DNA from: Sphingomonas kyeonggiensis
GTDB lineage: Bacteria > Pseudomonadota > Alphaproteobacteria > Sphingomonadales > Sphingomonadaceae
Assembly: GCF_030812785.1 (NCBI RefSeq)
Contig: NZ_JAUSTJ010000001.1
Location: 1,426,001 to 1,490,000, forward strand
DNA length: 64,000 nucleotides
Reading direction: 5' to 3'
Shown here: positions 26,659 to 34,786 of the stretch, in pieces
Layout: each line of letters starts with the position of its first letter
Numbering within the stretch: the first letter of the stretch is position 1
Made by a program: the position numbers and the translations under genes
The notes under the pieces: model-generated
What the model was told of the DNA's origin: nothing
Seen by the model: only the letters and a program-made list of their open reading frames with translations
Database searches by the model: none

Positions 26659-27842
26659 CCAAGCGTCTCGCGTTGCTCGCCCTGCTCCTCTCCGGCTGCG
26701 CGGCGGCGCCCGTGGCCCAGGCGCCCGCGCAAAAGGCGCACAAGGACTTCCTCGTCCTCGACACGCATCTCGACACGCCGCTGCACTTCGCCCGGGCGGG
26801 GTGGAGCTTCGACGGGCATCATGATCCGGCGACCGATCTGGTGCAGGTCGACATGGAGCGGATGGCGGCGGGGGCGCTCGATGGCGGGTTCTTCGCCATC
26901 TATACCGAGCAGGGGCCGCTGACGGCCAAGGGCTATGCCGATGCGCTGGCCTATGCGCGCGGGCGATCCGACCTGATCGATTCGACGCTGGCGAAGTTTC
27001 CGGGGAAGATCGGGCGGGCGCTGACCCCGGACGATGCGCTGCGGCTGAACCGCGAGGGCAGGCTGGTCGCGTTCAAGAGCATGGAGAACAGCTACGAGCT
27101 GGGCGAGGACGTCGCGCTGCTCAAGGAGTTTTACGACCGCGGCGTGCGGCTGGCCGGGCCGGTGCACGCGGCCAACAACCAGTTCGCCGACAGCTCGGGC
27201 GATAAGCCGAAATGGAACGGCCTCTCTCCCCTCGGGCGCAAATGGGTGGCGGAGATGAACCGGCTGGGCATGGTGATCGACGCCAGCCATTCGTCGGACG
27301 CGACGTTCGACCAGATGCTGGAGCTGTCGAAGACGCCACTGCTGCTGTCGCATTCCAGCGGGCGCTGGGCGTTCGACCATCCGCGCAACCTGGACGACGG
27401 GCGCATCCGCAAGCTGGCGGCGAAGGGCGGGGCGATCTGCGTCAGCACGATCTTCCTGGCGAACATGAACATGACGCCCGAGCGCGCGGCGCTGTTCACC
27501 CGGTACGAGCATATCTCGGACCTTTCGCCCGAGGAGCAGGTGGAGCTTGCCCGCAAATGGCGGGAGCTCGACAAGACCCAGCCGATCTGGGGCAAGGCCG
27601 ATTTCGAGCGCTACATGGAGATGGTGCTGCACGTCATCAAAGTCGCCGGCGTCGACCATGTCTGCTTCGGGGCGGACTGGGACGGCGGCGGCGGGCTGCC
27701 GGGGATCGCCGACATCTCGGCGCTGCCCAAGGTCACCGAGCGGCTGCGCAAGGCGGGGTACAGCGACGCGGACCTCGAGAAGATGTGGAGCGGCAACATC
27801 CTGCGCGTCGTCGGAGAAGCGCAGAAGGCGGCTAGGGAATAG
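26655..27842 (+). CDS. Membrane dipeptidase, M19 family, lipoprotein
   Basis: The 395-residue zinc enzyme has a lipobox (L-L-S-G-C, C15) and the M19 metal ligands: D-T-H-L-D at residues 36-40, a glutamate in S-M-E-N, and histidines in D-A-S-H-S-S and S-H-S-S-G-R, plus G-A-D-W-D near the C-terminus. M19 enzymes tolerate a D-residue at the second position of a dipeptide, which fits a locus that handles D-amino acids. It is the last gene of the operon, coupled to the serine hydrolase by ATGA, and overlaps the convergent Lrp gene by 11 bp. It should act in the periplasm. Confidence 0.92.
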   Translation: MTKRLALLALLLSGCAAAPVAQAPAQKAHKDFLVLDTHLDTPLHFARAGWSFDGHHDPATDLVQVDMERMAAGALDGGFFAIYTEQGPLTAKGYADALAYARGRSDLIDSTLAKFPGKIGRALTPDDALRLNREGRLVAFKSMENSYELGEDVALLKEFYDRGVRLAGPVHAANNQFADSSGDKPKWNGLSPLGRKWVAEMNRLGMVIDASHSSDATFDQMLELSKTPLLLSHSSGRWAFDHPRNLDDGRIRKLAAKGGAICVSTIFLANMNMTPERAALFTRYEHISDLSPEEQVELARKWRELDKTQPIWGKADFERYMEMVLHVIKVAGVDHVCFGADWDGGGGLPGIADISALPKVTERLRKAGYSDADLEKMWSGNILRVVGEAQKAARE

Positions 27843-28299
27843 GCAGCGCGGTCGTCGCCTTCACCTGGCTTAGCGCGACGGTCGAGTTGATCTCCTGCAC
27901 GCCGGGCAGCTTGGAGAGCTTGGTGAAGAAGAAGCGCTCATAGGCCTCGATGTCCGCCGCGACGATGCGCAGCATGAAGTCGAACACGCCCATCAGAACA
28001 TAGGCCTCGAGCACCTCGGGGAAGGAGCGGATCTGCGCGGCGAACTCGTCGAGATTGGCGCGGCCGTGGGCGTTGAGCTTGATCTGGGCGAAGATGTGGG
28101 CGTTGAGCCCGACCTTCTGCCGGTCGACCAGCGCGACGCGGCGGGTGATGATCCCGTCCTTCTCCAGCCGGTCCACCCGGCGCCAGCAGGGCGAGCTCGA
28201 CAGGCCGACGATCTCGCCCAGCTTCGCCGTTGGCATCGAGGCGTCCTCCTGGAGGACCTGGAGGATCTTGCGTTCGAACGGGTCGAGGTCGGCGGGCAA
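27832..28299 (-). CDS. Lrp/AsnC family transcriptional regulator
   Basis: The 155-residue protein has an N-terminal helix-turn-helix (about residues 8-60, with G-L-S-S-S-P-C-W-R-R-V-D-R-L) and a C-terminal RAM ligand-binding domain (about 70-145). The start is a TTG at 28299 preceded by GGAGGA. It is divergent from an amino-acid dehydrogenase gene and probably controls it in response to an amino acid, as in many such pairs. Candidate operator dyads lie in the 126-bp intergenic region. Confidence 0.92.
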   Translation of the reverse strand: MPADLDPFERKILQVLQEDASMPTAKLGEIVGLSSSPCWRRVDRLEKDGIITRRVALVDRQKVGLNAHIFAQIKLNAHGRANLDEFAAQIRSFPEVLEAYVLMGVFDFMLRIVAADIEAYERFFFTKLSKLPGVQEINSTVALSQVKATTALPIP

Positions 28300-28310
28300 A
28301 TCTATCCTCC

Positions 28311-28374
28311 AATGTGGCCAACATAGGTCAGATCATGCTGATCTTGTGTCAAAGGCCGCGAACAAGGCCACATT
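28311..28374. promoter_or_regulatory. Candidate Lrp operator region with nested dyads
   Basis: A perfect 9-bp inverted repeat (AATGTGGCC at 28311-28319, GGCCACATT at 28366-28374) spans 64 bp. Near its middle lies a second perfect dyad, GATCA-TGC-TGATC (28331-28343). Lrp-family octamers wrap several spaced sites, so this arrangement suits the divergent Lrp gene. No protein-binding evidence exists. Confidence 0.5.
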
Positions 28375-28425
28375 CTCCCGCAAATCCATGGAAGAGTCAC
28401 CTCAGGATTTCAGGAGCCCTTTCCC

Positions 28426-29493
28426 ATGGTCGACACCGTCTGCGATACCGCCACCCCGCCCGAGAGCGTGCACGTGCTGCGCGACGAGGAGAGCGGGCTG
28501 AACGGGGTCATCGTGCTGCACTCGACCCGGCGCGGGCCGGCGGCGGGCGGGTGCCGGCTGTGGCGCTATGGCGACCATGCCGCGCTGGTCGGCGACGCGA
28601 TGCGGCTGGCCGAGGGGATGACCTACAAGAACGCGATGGCCGACCTGCCGCTCGGCGGCGGCAAGGCAGTGCTCAACCTGCCAGAGGGCGATTTCGACCG
28701 GCGCCGGCTGTTCGCTGCGTTCGGCCGGGCGGTGGCGCGGCTGGAGGGGGCCTATGTCACTGCCGAAGATGTCGGCACGAGCGTTGCCGACATGGAGACG
28801 GTGCGCGGCGAGACCCGCCATGTCGCCGGCCTGCCCCCGCGCGACGGCAGGCCCGGCGGCGATCCCTCGCCCTGGACCGCGCGCGGCGTGTTCCTGGCGA
28901 TGGAGGAAGCGGCGCGGCGCCAGCTGGGCAGCGAGCTCAGGGGCGTGCGCGTCGCGGTGCAGGGGCTCGGCAATGTCGGCTCGGCGCTGTGCGGGATGCT
29001 CCACGAGGCGGGCGCCCGGCTGATCGTCGCCGAGCCGCGCCCCGGCGTCGCCGCCGAGATCGCCTGCCGCTACGATGCCGAGATCATGGGACGCGACAGC
29101 ATCCTCGACGCGCGCTGCGCGATCTTCGCCCCCTGCGCGCTGGGCGGGGTGATCGACGGCGACAGCGTCGCCCGGCTGCGTGCCCGCATCGTCTGCGGCG
29201 CTGCCAACAACGTGCTGGCCACGCCCGAGGATGGCGACCGGCTCGCCGATCGCGGCATCCTCTATGCGCCCGACTATGTCGTGAATGCCGGCGGGATCAT
29301 CAGCGTCGCCGGCGAATATCTCGGCTGGAGCATCGACGAGGTGGCGACGCGCGTTCACGCGACCGGGTTGCGGCTCGGCGCCGTGCTGAGCCATGCCGGG
29401 CGCGAGGGACTGGCGCCGCACCGCGCCGCCGACGCGCTGGCCCGGGCGCGGATCACCGCCGCGCCGCTTGCCCCGGTACGCGAAGCTGCCTGA
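28426..29493 (+). CDS. Glu/Leu/Phe/Val dehydrogenase
   Basis: The 355-residue enzyme oxidatively deaminates an amino acid to the 2-oxo acid with NAD+. The catalytic lysines K68 and K80 (L-P-L-G-G-G-K-A-V) match leucine dehydrogenase numbering, and the Rossmann motif is G-L-G-N-V-G (about residues 184-189). Length fits the short Leu/Phe dehydrogenase type rather than the 420-residue glutamate dehydrogenases, so branched-chain or aromatic substrates are more likely. It is divergent from the Lrp gene and followed 3 bp later by a small gene. It could consume amino acids freed by the neighbouring peptidases. Confidence 0.92.
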   Translation: MVDTVCDTATPPESVHVLRDEESGLNGVIVLHSTRRGPAAGGCRLWRYGDHAALVGDAMRLAEGMTYKNAMADLPLGGGKAVLNLPEGDFDRRRLFAAFGRAVARLEGAYVTAEDVGTSVADMETVRGETRHVAGLPPRDGRPGGDPSPWTARGVFLAMEEAARRQLGSELRGVRVAVQGLGNVGSALCGMLHEAGARLIVAEPRPGVAAEIACRYDAEIMGRDSILDARCAIFAPCALGGVIDGDSVARLRARIVCGAANNVLATPEDGDRLADRGILYAPDYVVNAGGIISVAGEYLGWSIDEVATRVHATGLRLGAVLSHAGREGLAPHRAADALARARITAAPLAPVREAA

Positions 29494-29496
29494 GCC

Positions 29497-29727
29497 GTGC
29501 GTCTCGACATCGTCGGCGAATCGAGCGCCGCCTTGCTCTGCCGGCTGGTCGGTCTCGCCGCGCAGCACGATCTGGCGGCGCCTGACATGGAGGTGCGCGT
29601 GACGGATGGCGGCATGACCGTCCGGCTCGATCTTGAGCTGGAGGGCGCGCCCGGCGTGATCGTCGCGGAGAAGATGCTGCGCTGTGTAGGTGTCGAGGCG
29701 GTCAGGCTCGACGGGGTGCTGCTGTAG
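29497..29727 (+). CDS. Small protein of possible ACT-like fold
   Basis: A 76-residue protein beginning with GTG three bases after the dehydrogenase stop, so it is probably translated from the same message. Alternating hydrophobic strands and two short helices (L-L-C-R-L-V-G-L-A-A-Q-H near the start, G-V-I-V-A-E-K-M-L-R near the end) recall ACT domains that sense amino acids, but this is a loose impression. No catalytic motif is visible. Function unknown. Confidence 0.6.
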   Translation: MRLDIVGESSAALLCRLVGLAAQHDLAAPDMEVRVTDGGMTVRLDLELEGAPGVIVAEKMLRCVGVEAVRLDGVLL

Positions 29728-29739
29728 TTCAGCAGGATC

Positions 29740-29844
29740 GTCACCCCGGCCTTGTGCCGGGGTCCACAGTGCCGCACGCGCTGACCTAGAGCCTCGAACC
29801 CTGCACCCGCCGCCCGGTGGACCCCGGCACAAGGCCGGGGTGAC
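29740..29844. repeat. REP/BIME-like element, 105 bp, second copy
   Basis: Inverted arms begin GTCACCCCGG (29740) and end CCGGGGTGAC (29844) and each holds a shorter palindrome. It is the same length as the copy at 10392-10496 and shares the words GAGCCTC and CCCGGTGGACC inside. It lies between the small gene and the convergent TetR gene. Confidence 0.88.
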
Positions 29845-29869
29845 GGTGGGATGGGGTGGCGGAACCCCC

Positions 29870-30499
29870 TCACTCCGGCGCGAAGGCGCGCAGGAAGATG
29901 TCGGCCATCTCCCCGGCCTCGTGGTCGCGCTCGGCGGCCGATAGCGCATGTCCCCAGATCATCCGCTGCTGCACGCCGAGGCAGAGCGAGGCGAGCACGC
30001 GGGCGGCGAACAGCGGCTCGGCGCGGCGCAGCTGCCCCGCATCCATCGCGCGCTCGAAGAACGCGGCCAGCATCTGCTGGGTGGGCAGGGGGGCGCGGCG
30101 ATAGAAGATGTCGCCGATCTCGGGAAAGCGGGCGACTTCCGAGGCGATCAGCCGGTGAAGTCGCAGTCCGTCGGGCGAGCAGACCTTGGCGAGGAAGCCC
30201 TTGCAGAACTGGCGCACCGCCGCGCCGACATCTTCGCCGGGCTTGAGCACATCGGCGAGCTGGGCGCGATACTCCTTGGTCGCGTCGTCGAGCACCGCGG
30301 CAAACAGCTCTTCCTTGGACGGGAAATAGCTCCACAGCGTGCCCTTGGACCCGCCCAGCTCGGCCGAGATCGCCGACATCGATGCGCCCGAATAGCCCTG
30401 GTCGAGGAATACGCGCTTGGCGATCGCCAGGATCGCCTCGCGGCGTTCCTCCTTGCGTGCCTCACGCTTGCCGGGCGCCTTCTCCGCTATTCTTGTCAT
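29870..30499 (-). CDS. TetR family regulator of the first efflux operon
   Basis: The 209-residue repressor has an N-terminal TetR helix-turn-helix (about residues 18-65, with M-S-A-I-S-A-E-L-G-G-S-K-G-T-L-W-S-Y-F) and a helical ligand domain with a TetR_C-like pattern. It is divergent from the NodT-EmrA-EmrB operon, and two matching CGTAC-N6-GTACG dyads lie between them, which supports autoregulation and control of the pump. Ligands are probably hydrophobic toxic compounds. Confidence 0.92.
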   Translation of the reverse strand: MTRIAEKAPGKREARKEERREAILAIAKRVFLDQGYSGASMSAISAELGGSKGTLWSYFPSKEELFAAVLDDATKEYRAQLADVLKPGEDVGAAVRQFCKGFLAKVCSPDGLRLHRLIASEVARFPEIGDIFYRRAPLPTQQMLAAFFERAMDAGQLRRAEPLFAARVLASLCLGVQQRMIWGHALSAAERDHEAGEMADIFLRAFAPE

Positions 30500-30502
30500 A
30501 AC

Positions 30503-30518
30503 CGTACTATAGGGTACG
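30503..30518. promoter_or_regulatory. TetR operator, site 1
   Basis: CGTAC and GTACG half-sites separated by six bases (TATAGG), next to the TetR start codon. It has the same half-sites and spacing as site 2 at 30561-30578. Confidence 0.7.
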
Positions 30519-30560
30519 ATTTTGGGTTGACAAGATGCCGGGTCGCGCCCATTTGCGACG

Positions 30561-30578
30561 CCGTACCAGACAGTACGG
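30561..30578. promoter_or_regulatory. TetR operator, site 2
   Basis: CCGTAC and GTACGG half-sites, a perfect dyad with a six-base spacer, 10 bp before the efflux start codon. A TTGACA at 30527-30532 lies between the two sites and may be the -35 of the efflux promoter. Confidence 0.72.
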
Positions 30579-30588
30579 TATTTAAATC

Positions 30589-32058
30589 ATGACTCGATTC
30601 TTTCTTCGCCCGCTGCTGCTCACCGCGACCGCCGGGACCGCGCTTCTTTCCGCCTGCGCGCCAGTGCCGAACCTCGGTGCCCGCCCCGAAGTGCGTGCGG
30701 CGACGGCCTATGCCGCCGACCAGTCGCTGGCTGCCAGGGCCGATGCCTCGAACTGGCCCGCGAACGACTGGTGGAGCGCCTATGGCGACGCCCAGCTGAG
30801 CAGCCTGATCGCCGAGGGCCTGGCCGACTCGCCCGATCTCGCCGCTGCCGCCGCGCGGCTACGCTCGGCCCAGGGCTATGCCCAGCAGGCCGGCGCCGCC
30901 TTGCTCCCGTCGGTCGGCGTCCAGGCCGGCGCGACCGAGGGCAAGCAGAGCTACAACAACGGCATCCCGCCGGCCTTCGTACCCAAGGGCTGGAACGACA
31001 GCGGCCATGTCGATGCGAATCTGAGCTTCGATCTCGACCTGTGGGGCAAGAACCGCGCGTCGCTCGCCGCCGCCACTTCGGATGCCGAGGCCGCACGGAT
31101 CGAACTCGAGCAGTCGCGCCTTGTCCTCTCGACCAACATCGCCAGCGCCTATGCCGATCTCGCCCGCCTCGCCGCGCAGCGCGAAGTCCAGGCCAAGGCG
31201 CTCGAGCTGCGCACCCAGACGCAGAAGCTGGTGAGCGACCGCGTCACCAACGGCCTCGATACCCGCGCCGAATTGAAGCAGGCCGATGCCGCTGTTCCCG
31301 CCGCCCGCGCCGATCTCGCCGCGACCGACGAGGCGATCGGCCTCACCCGCAACCGCATCGCGGCGTTGCTCGGCAAGGGCCCGGACCGCGGCCTCACCAT
31401 CGCGCTTCCCGTCGGCCCGGCCGAGACGCACGGGCTTCCCGCCGGCGTCACCACCGACCTGATCGGCCGCCGGCCGGACATCGCCGCCGCCCGCGCCCGG
31501 GTCGAGGCCGCCGCCAGCCGCATCAAGGTGGCGCGCGCCGACTTCTACCCCTCGGTCAACCTCAGCGCGCTGATCGGCTTCCAGTCGTTCGGCATCGGCA
31601 ACCTGTTCAAGAGCGGATCGACCTATGGCTCGGTCGGCCCCGCCGTCAGCCTGCCGATCTTCCGCGGCGGCGCGCTTGCCGGCCAGTACAAGGGCGCGCG
31701 TGCCGGGTTCGACGAAGCGGTCGCCACCTATGATTCGACCGTCACCACGGCCTATCGCGAAGTGGCCGATGCGGTGACCAGCAAGAACGCCCTGGTCACC
31801 CGTCTCTCCGAGAGCCGCCAGGCGCTGAGCGACTCCGAGGCTGCCTATTCGATCGCCCGCCAGCGCTATGAAGGCGGGCTCTCGACGTTCCTCGACGTGC
31901 TGACCGCCGAGCAGAGCGTGCTGCAGAACCGCCAGATCGTCGCCGACCTCCAGGCCCGGGCCTTCACGCTCGACGTCCAGCTGGTCCGTGCGCTGGGCGG
32001 CGGCTTTTCCACCAACACCGCGGCCGCCGCCGCAACCAAGGACTCGACCCATGGCTGA
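30589..32058 (+). CDS. Outer-membrane efflux lipoprotein, NodT/OprM family
   Basis: The 489-residue protein is the outer-membrane channel of a tripartite pump. It has a lipobox (L-S-A-C, C23), two OEP repeats (about residues 70-260 and 285-470) and the conserved L-I-G-R-R-P-D-I-A-A-A near the middle. It is the first gene of an operon with EmrA- and EmrB-type genes; the next start overlaps its stop by 8 bp. The second Emr system nearby lacks such a channel and may share this one. Confidence 0.93.
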   Translation: MTRFFLRPLLLTATAGTALLSACAPVPNLGARPEVRAATAYAADQSLAARADASNWPANDWWSAYGDAQLSSLIAEGLADSPDLAAAAARLRSAQGYAQQAGAALLPSVGVQAGATEGKQSYNNGIPPAFVPKGWNDSGHVDANLSFDLDLWGKNRASLAAATSDAEAARIELEQSRLVLSTNIASAYADLARLAAQREVQAKALELRTQTQKLVSDRVTNGLDTRAELKQADAAVPAARADLAATDEAIGLTRNRIAALLGKGPDRGLTIALPVGPAETHGLPAGVTTDLIGRRPDIAAARARVEAAASRIKVARADFYPSVNLSALIGFQSFGIGNLFKSGSTYGSVGPAVSLPIFRGGALAGQYKGARAGFDEAVATYDSTVTTAYREVADAVTSKNALVTRLSESRQALSDSEAAYSIARQRYEGGLSTFLDVLTAEQSVLQNRQIVADLQARAFTLDVQLVRALGGGFSTNTAAAAATKDSTHG

Positions 32059-33214
32059 TGCCGAACCCAATCTCCATGTCGCGAACGCCGCGCCCGAAGC
32101 CGCTGCTCCGGAAGCCCCGGCCAAGCCGAACCTGCGCAGGCGCCTGCTGACCGGCATCGCCGGCGCGGTGCTGGTCGCCGGCGTCGGCTATGGCGGCTGG
32201 TATGCGCTGGTCGGCAGTCACTATATCAGCACCGACAACGCCTATGTCGGCGCCGATACCGCCAGCGTGACGCCGATGGTCGCCGCGCAGGTCGCAGGCG
32301 TCGCGGTGTCCGATACGCAGGTGGTGAAGAAGGGCGATATCCTCGTCCAGCTCGACGACAGCGATGCGCGGATCGCGCTCGCCCAGGCCGAGGCCGATCT
32401 CGCCAAGGCCCGCCGCCAGTACGGCCAGACCTCTGCCACGAGCGCTGCGCTCGCCGCGCAGGTCCAGGCCCGCGGTGCCGCTATTTCCCGAGCCCGTGCC
32501 CAGCTCGTCGCCGCCGAGGCGGATTACGAGAAGGCGCGGGTGGGCCTCGCCCGGCGCCAGCGCCTAGCCCCCAATGGTGCGGTGTCGGGTGAGGAGCTTA
32601 CCTCGGCGACCAACGCCTTCTCCTCGGCCAAGGCCAATCTGGAGCTGGCACGCGCCGGTGTGGCGCAGGCCAACTCGACCCGCGGCGCCGCCAGCGGCGA
32701 GCTGGCCGCGAACAACGCGCTGATCAGCGGCACCACCGCCAATTCGGCACCCGAGGTGCTCGCCGCCCAGGCCAGGGTCGATCAGGCCCGGCTCGACCTG
32801 ACGCGCACCGTGATCCGCGCGCCGGTCGACGGCGTCGTCACCCGCCGCGCGGTCCAGGTCGGCCAGCGCGTCGCCCCGGGCGCGCAGCTGATGCTGATCG
32901 TCCCGGTCGGCCAGCTCTATGTCGATGCGAACTTCAAGGAAGGCCAGCTGACCAAGGTGAAGGTCGGCCAGCCGGTGACGCTCAAGTCCGACCTCTATGG
33001 CGGCGGCGTCGAGTATCACGGCAAGGTCGTCGGCCTGTCGGGCGGCACCGGCTCGTCCTTCGCGCTGATCCCGGCGCAGAACGCCACCGGCAACTGGATC
33101 AAGGTGGTCCAGCGTCTGCCGGTGCGCGTCGCGCTCGACCCGAAGGAACTCGCCGCGCATCCGCTGCGCGTCGGCCTTTCCATGGACGCCGAGATCGACG
33201 TCTCGAAGAACTGA
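32051..33214 (+). CDS. HlyD/EmrA-type membrane fusion protein
   Basis: The 387-residue periplasmic adaptor has one N-terminal membrane helix (about residues 33-55), lipoyl halves on each side of an alpha-helical hairpin (Y-I-S-T-D-N-A-Y-V-G-A-D at about 60; R-A-P-V-D-G-V-V-T near 255) and a beta-barrel domain. It links the EmrB-type transporter to the outer-membrane channel. The ATG at 32051 overlaps the NodT stop. Confidence 0.93.
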   Translation: MADAEPNLHVANAAPEAAAPEAPAKPNLRRRLLTGIAGAVLVAGVGYGGWYALVGSHYISTDNAYVGADTASVTPMVAAQVAGVAVSDTQVVKKGDILVQLDDSDARIALAQAEADLAKARRQYGQTSATSAALAAQVQARGAAISRARAQLVAAEADYEKARVGLARRQRLAPNGAVSGEELTSATNAFSSAKANLELARAGVAQANSTRGAASGELAANNALISGTTANSAPEVLAAQARVDQARLDLTRTVIRAPVDGVVTRRAVQVGQRVAPGAQLMLIVPVGQLYVDANFKEGQLTKVKVGQPVTLKSDLYGGGVEYHGKVVGLSGGTGSSFALIPAQNATGNWIKVVQRLPVRVALDPKELAAHPLRVGLSMDAEIDVSKN

Positions 33215-33224
33215 GGATCGGGCC

Positions 33225-34754
33225 ATGAACGGCAAGGCCGAGGAAATGGCGCCGCTGAAGGGCGTGTCGCTGATCCTTGCGGGCGTGGTGCTCGCGCTCA
33301 CCAACTTCATGGTGGTGCTCGACACCACCATCGCCAACGTCTCCGTGCCGCACATCGCCGGCAGCCTGGGCATCTCGGGCAGCCAGGGGACGTGGATCAT
33401 CACCTCCTATGCCGTGGCGGAGGCGGTATGCGTGCCGCTCACCGGCTGGCTCGCCGGCCGCTTCGGCACGGTGCGCACCTTCACCTTCGGGATGATCGGC
33501 TTCGGCGTCTTCTCGGTGCTGTGCGGCCTGTCGAGCTCGCTCGGCATGCTGGTCGCCTGCCGCATCGGCCAGGGCCTGTGCGGCGGCCCGCTGATGCCGC
33601 TCAGCCAGACGCTGCTGATGCGCATCTTCCCGCCCCAGCAGCGCGCCCAGGCGATGGGCGTCTGGGCGATGACCACCGTCGTCGCGCCGATCCTCGGCCC
33701 GATCCTCGGCGGCACCATCTCGGACAGCTGGTCGTGGCACTGGATCTTCTTCATCAACATCCCGGTCGCCGCGCTCTGCGCCTTCGGTGCGATGCGCCTG
33801 CTGTCGAAGGTCGAGACCCCGACGAGCCAGCTGCGCGTCGACCGGGTCGGCCTGATGCTGATGCTGCTGTGGATCGGCGCGCTGCAGATCATGCTCGATC
33901 TCGGCCGCGAGCATGACTGGTTCAACGACGGTACCATCGTGATGCTCGGCGTGATCGCGCTGATCGGCTTCCTGGTGTTCCTTGCCTGGGAAGGGACCGA
34001 GGACCAGCCGATCGTCGACCTGCGGGTGTTCCGCCACCGGGGCTTCACCGTGGCGGTGGCATCCCTGTCCTTCGCCTTCGCGACCTTCTTCGCCTCGGCG
34101 GTGATCATCCCGCAATGGCTGCAGACCAGCATGGGCTACACGGCGACCTATGCCGGCTATGCCACTGCCTTTACCGGTGTGGCGGCGGTGATCATGTCGC
34201 CGATCGTCGCCAAGCTCAGCACCAAGGCCGATCCGCGCGCTTTGGTCTGCTTCGGCATCCTCTGGCTCGGCTTCACCTCGCTGCTCCGTGTCCACTGGAA
34301 CAGCCAGGCGGACTTCTGGAGCCTCGCCTTCCCGCAGATGCTCCAGGGCATCGGCATGCCCTTCTTCTTCATCCCGCTGACCACGCTCGCGCTGGGCTCG
34401 GTCAAGCCGGAGGAGACGGCGTCGGCGGCGGGCGTGATGAGCTTCCTGCGGACGATGGCGGGTGCGATCGGCACCTCGATCGCGACCACGGCCTGGGACG
34501 ACAGCGCCCGGGTCGCGCGCAGCGAGCTTGCCTCGAAGCTCAACAGCGACGGCACCGTCAATGCGCTGGCGGCGCAGGGCTTCTCGCTCGACCAGGCGCG
34601 CGCCTCCATCGCCCAGCTGGTCGACAAGGAGGCGTTCGCGCTGGCGACGAGCCATATCTTCCTGCTCTCGGCGATCGTCTTCGTCGCCGCGGCGATGATC
34701 ATCTGGCTGACCCCGCGCCCGACCCGCGCGGTCGGCCCCGGGGCGGCGCACTAA
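33225..34754 (+). CDS. EmrB/QacA-type MFS drug transporter (DHA2)
   Basis: The 509-residue protein has 14 predicted membrane helices and the motifs L-D-T-T-I-A-N-V in helix 1 and G-P-I-L-G-G in helix 5 typical of DHA2 drug:H+ antiporters. It completes a NodT-EmrA-EmrB tripartite pump that moves hydrophobic toxicants out of the cell. It starts 10 bp after the adaptor gene. Confidence 0.94.
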   Translation: MNGKAEEMAPLKGVSLILAGVVLALTNFMVVLDTTIANVSVPHIAGSLGISGSQGTWIITSYAVAEAVCVPLTGWLAGRFGTVRTFTFGMIGFGVFSVLCGLSSSLGMLVACRIGQGLCGGPLMPLSQTLLMRIFPPQQRAQAMGVWAMTTVVAPILGPILGGTISDSWSWHWIFFINIPVAALCAFGAMRLLSKVETPTSQLRVDRVGLMLMLLWIGALQIMLDLGREHDWFNDGTIVMLGVIALIGFLVFLAWEGTEDQPIVDLRVFRHRGFTVAVASLSFAFATFFASAVIIPQWLQTSMGYTATYAGYATAFTGVAAVIMSPIVAKLSTKADPRALVCFGILWLGFTSLLRVHWNSQADFWSLAFPQMLQGIGMPFFFIPLTTLALGSVKPEETASAAGVMSFLRTMAGAIGTSIATTAWDDSARVARSELASKLNSDGTVNALAAQGFSLDQARASIAQLVDKEAFALATSHIFLLSAIVFVAAAMIIWLTPRPTRAVGPGAAH

Positions 34755-34760
34755 AGGCGG

Positions 34761-34786
34761 CGGCTCGCGGCCTAGCGCGCGAGCCG
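34761..34786. terminator. Hairpin between convergent efflux operons
   Basis: A perfect 9-bp stem (CGGCTCGCG at 34761-34769, CGCGAGCCG at 34778-34786) with an 8-base loop. It includes the stop codon of the minus-strand adaptor gene. No U-tract follows on either strand, so termination is likely partial. Confidence 0.5.
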
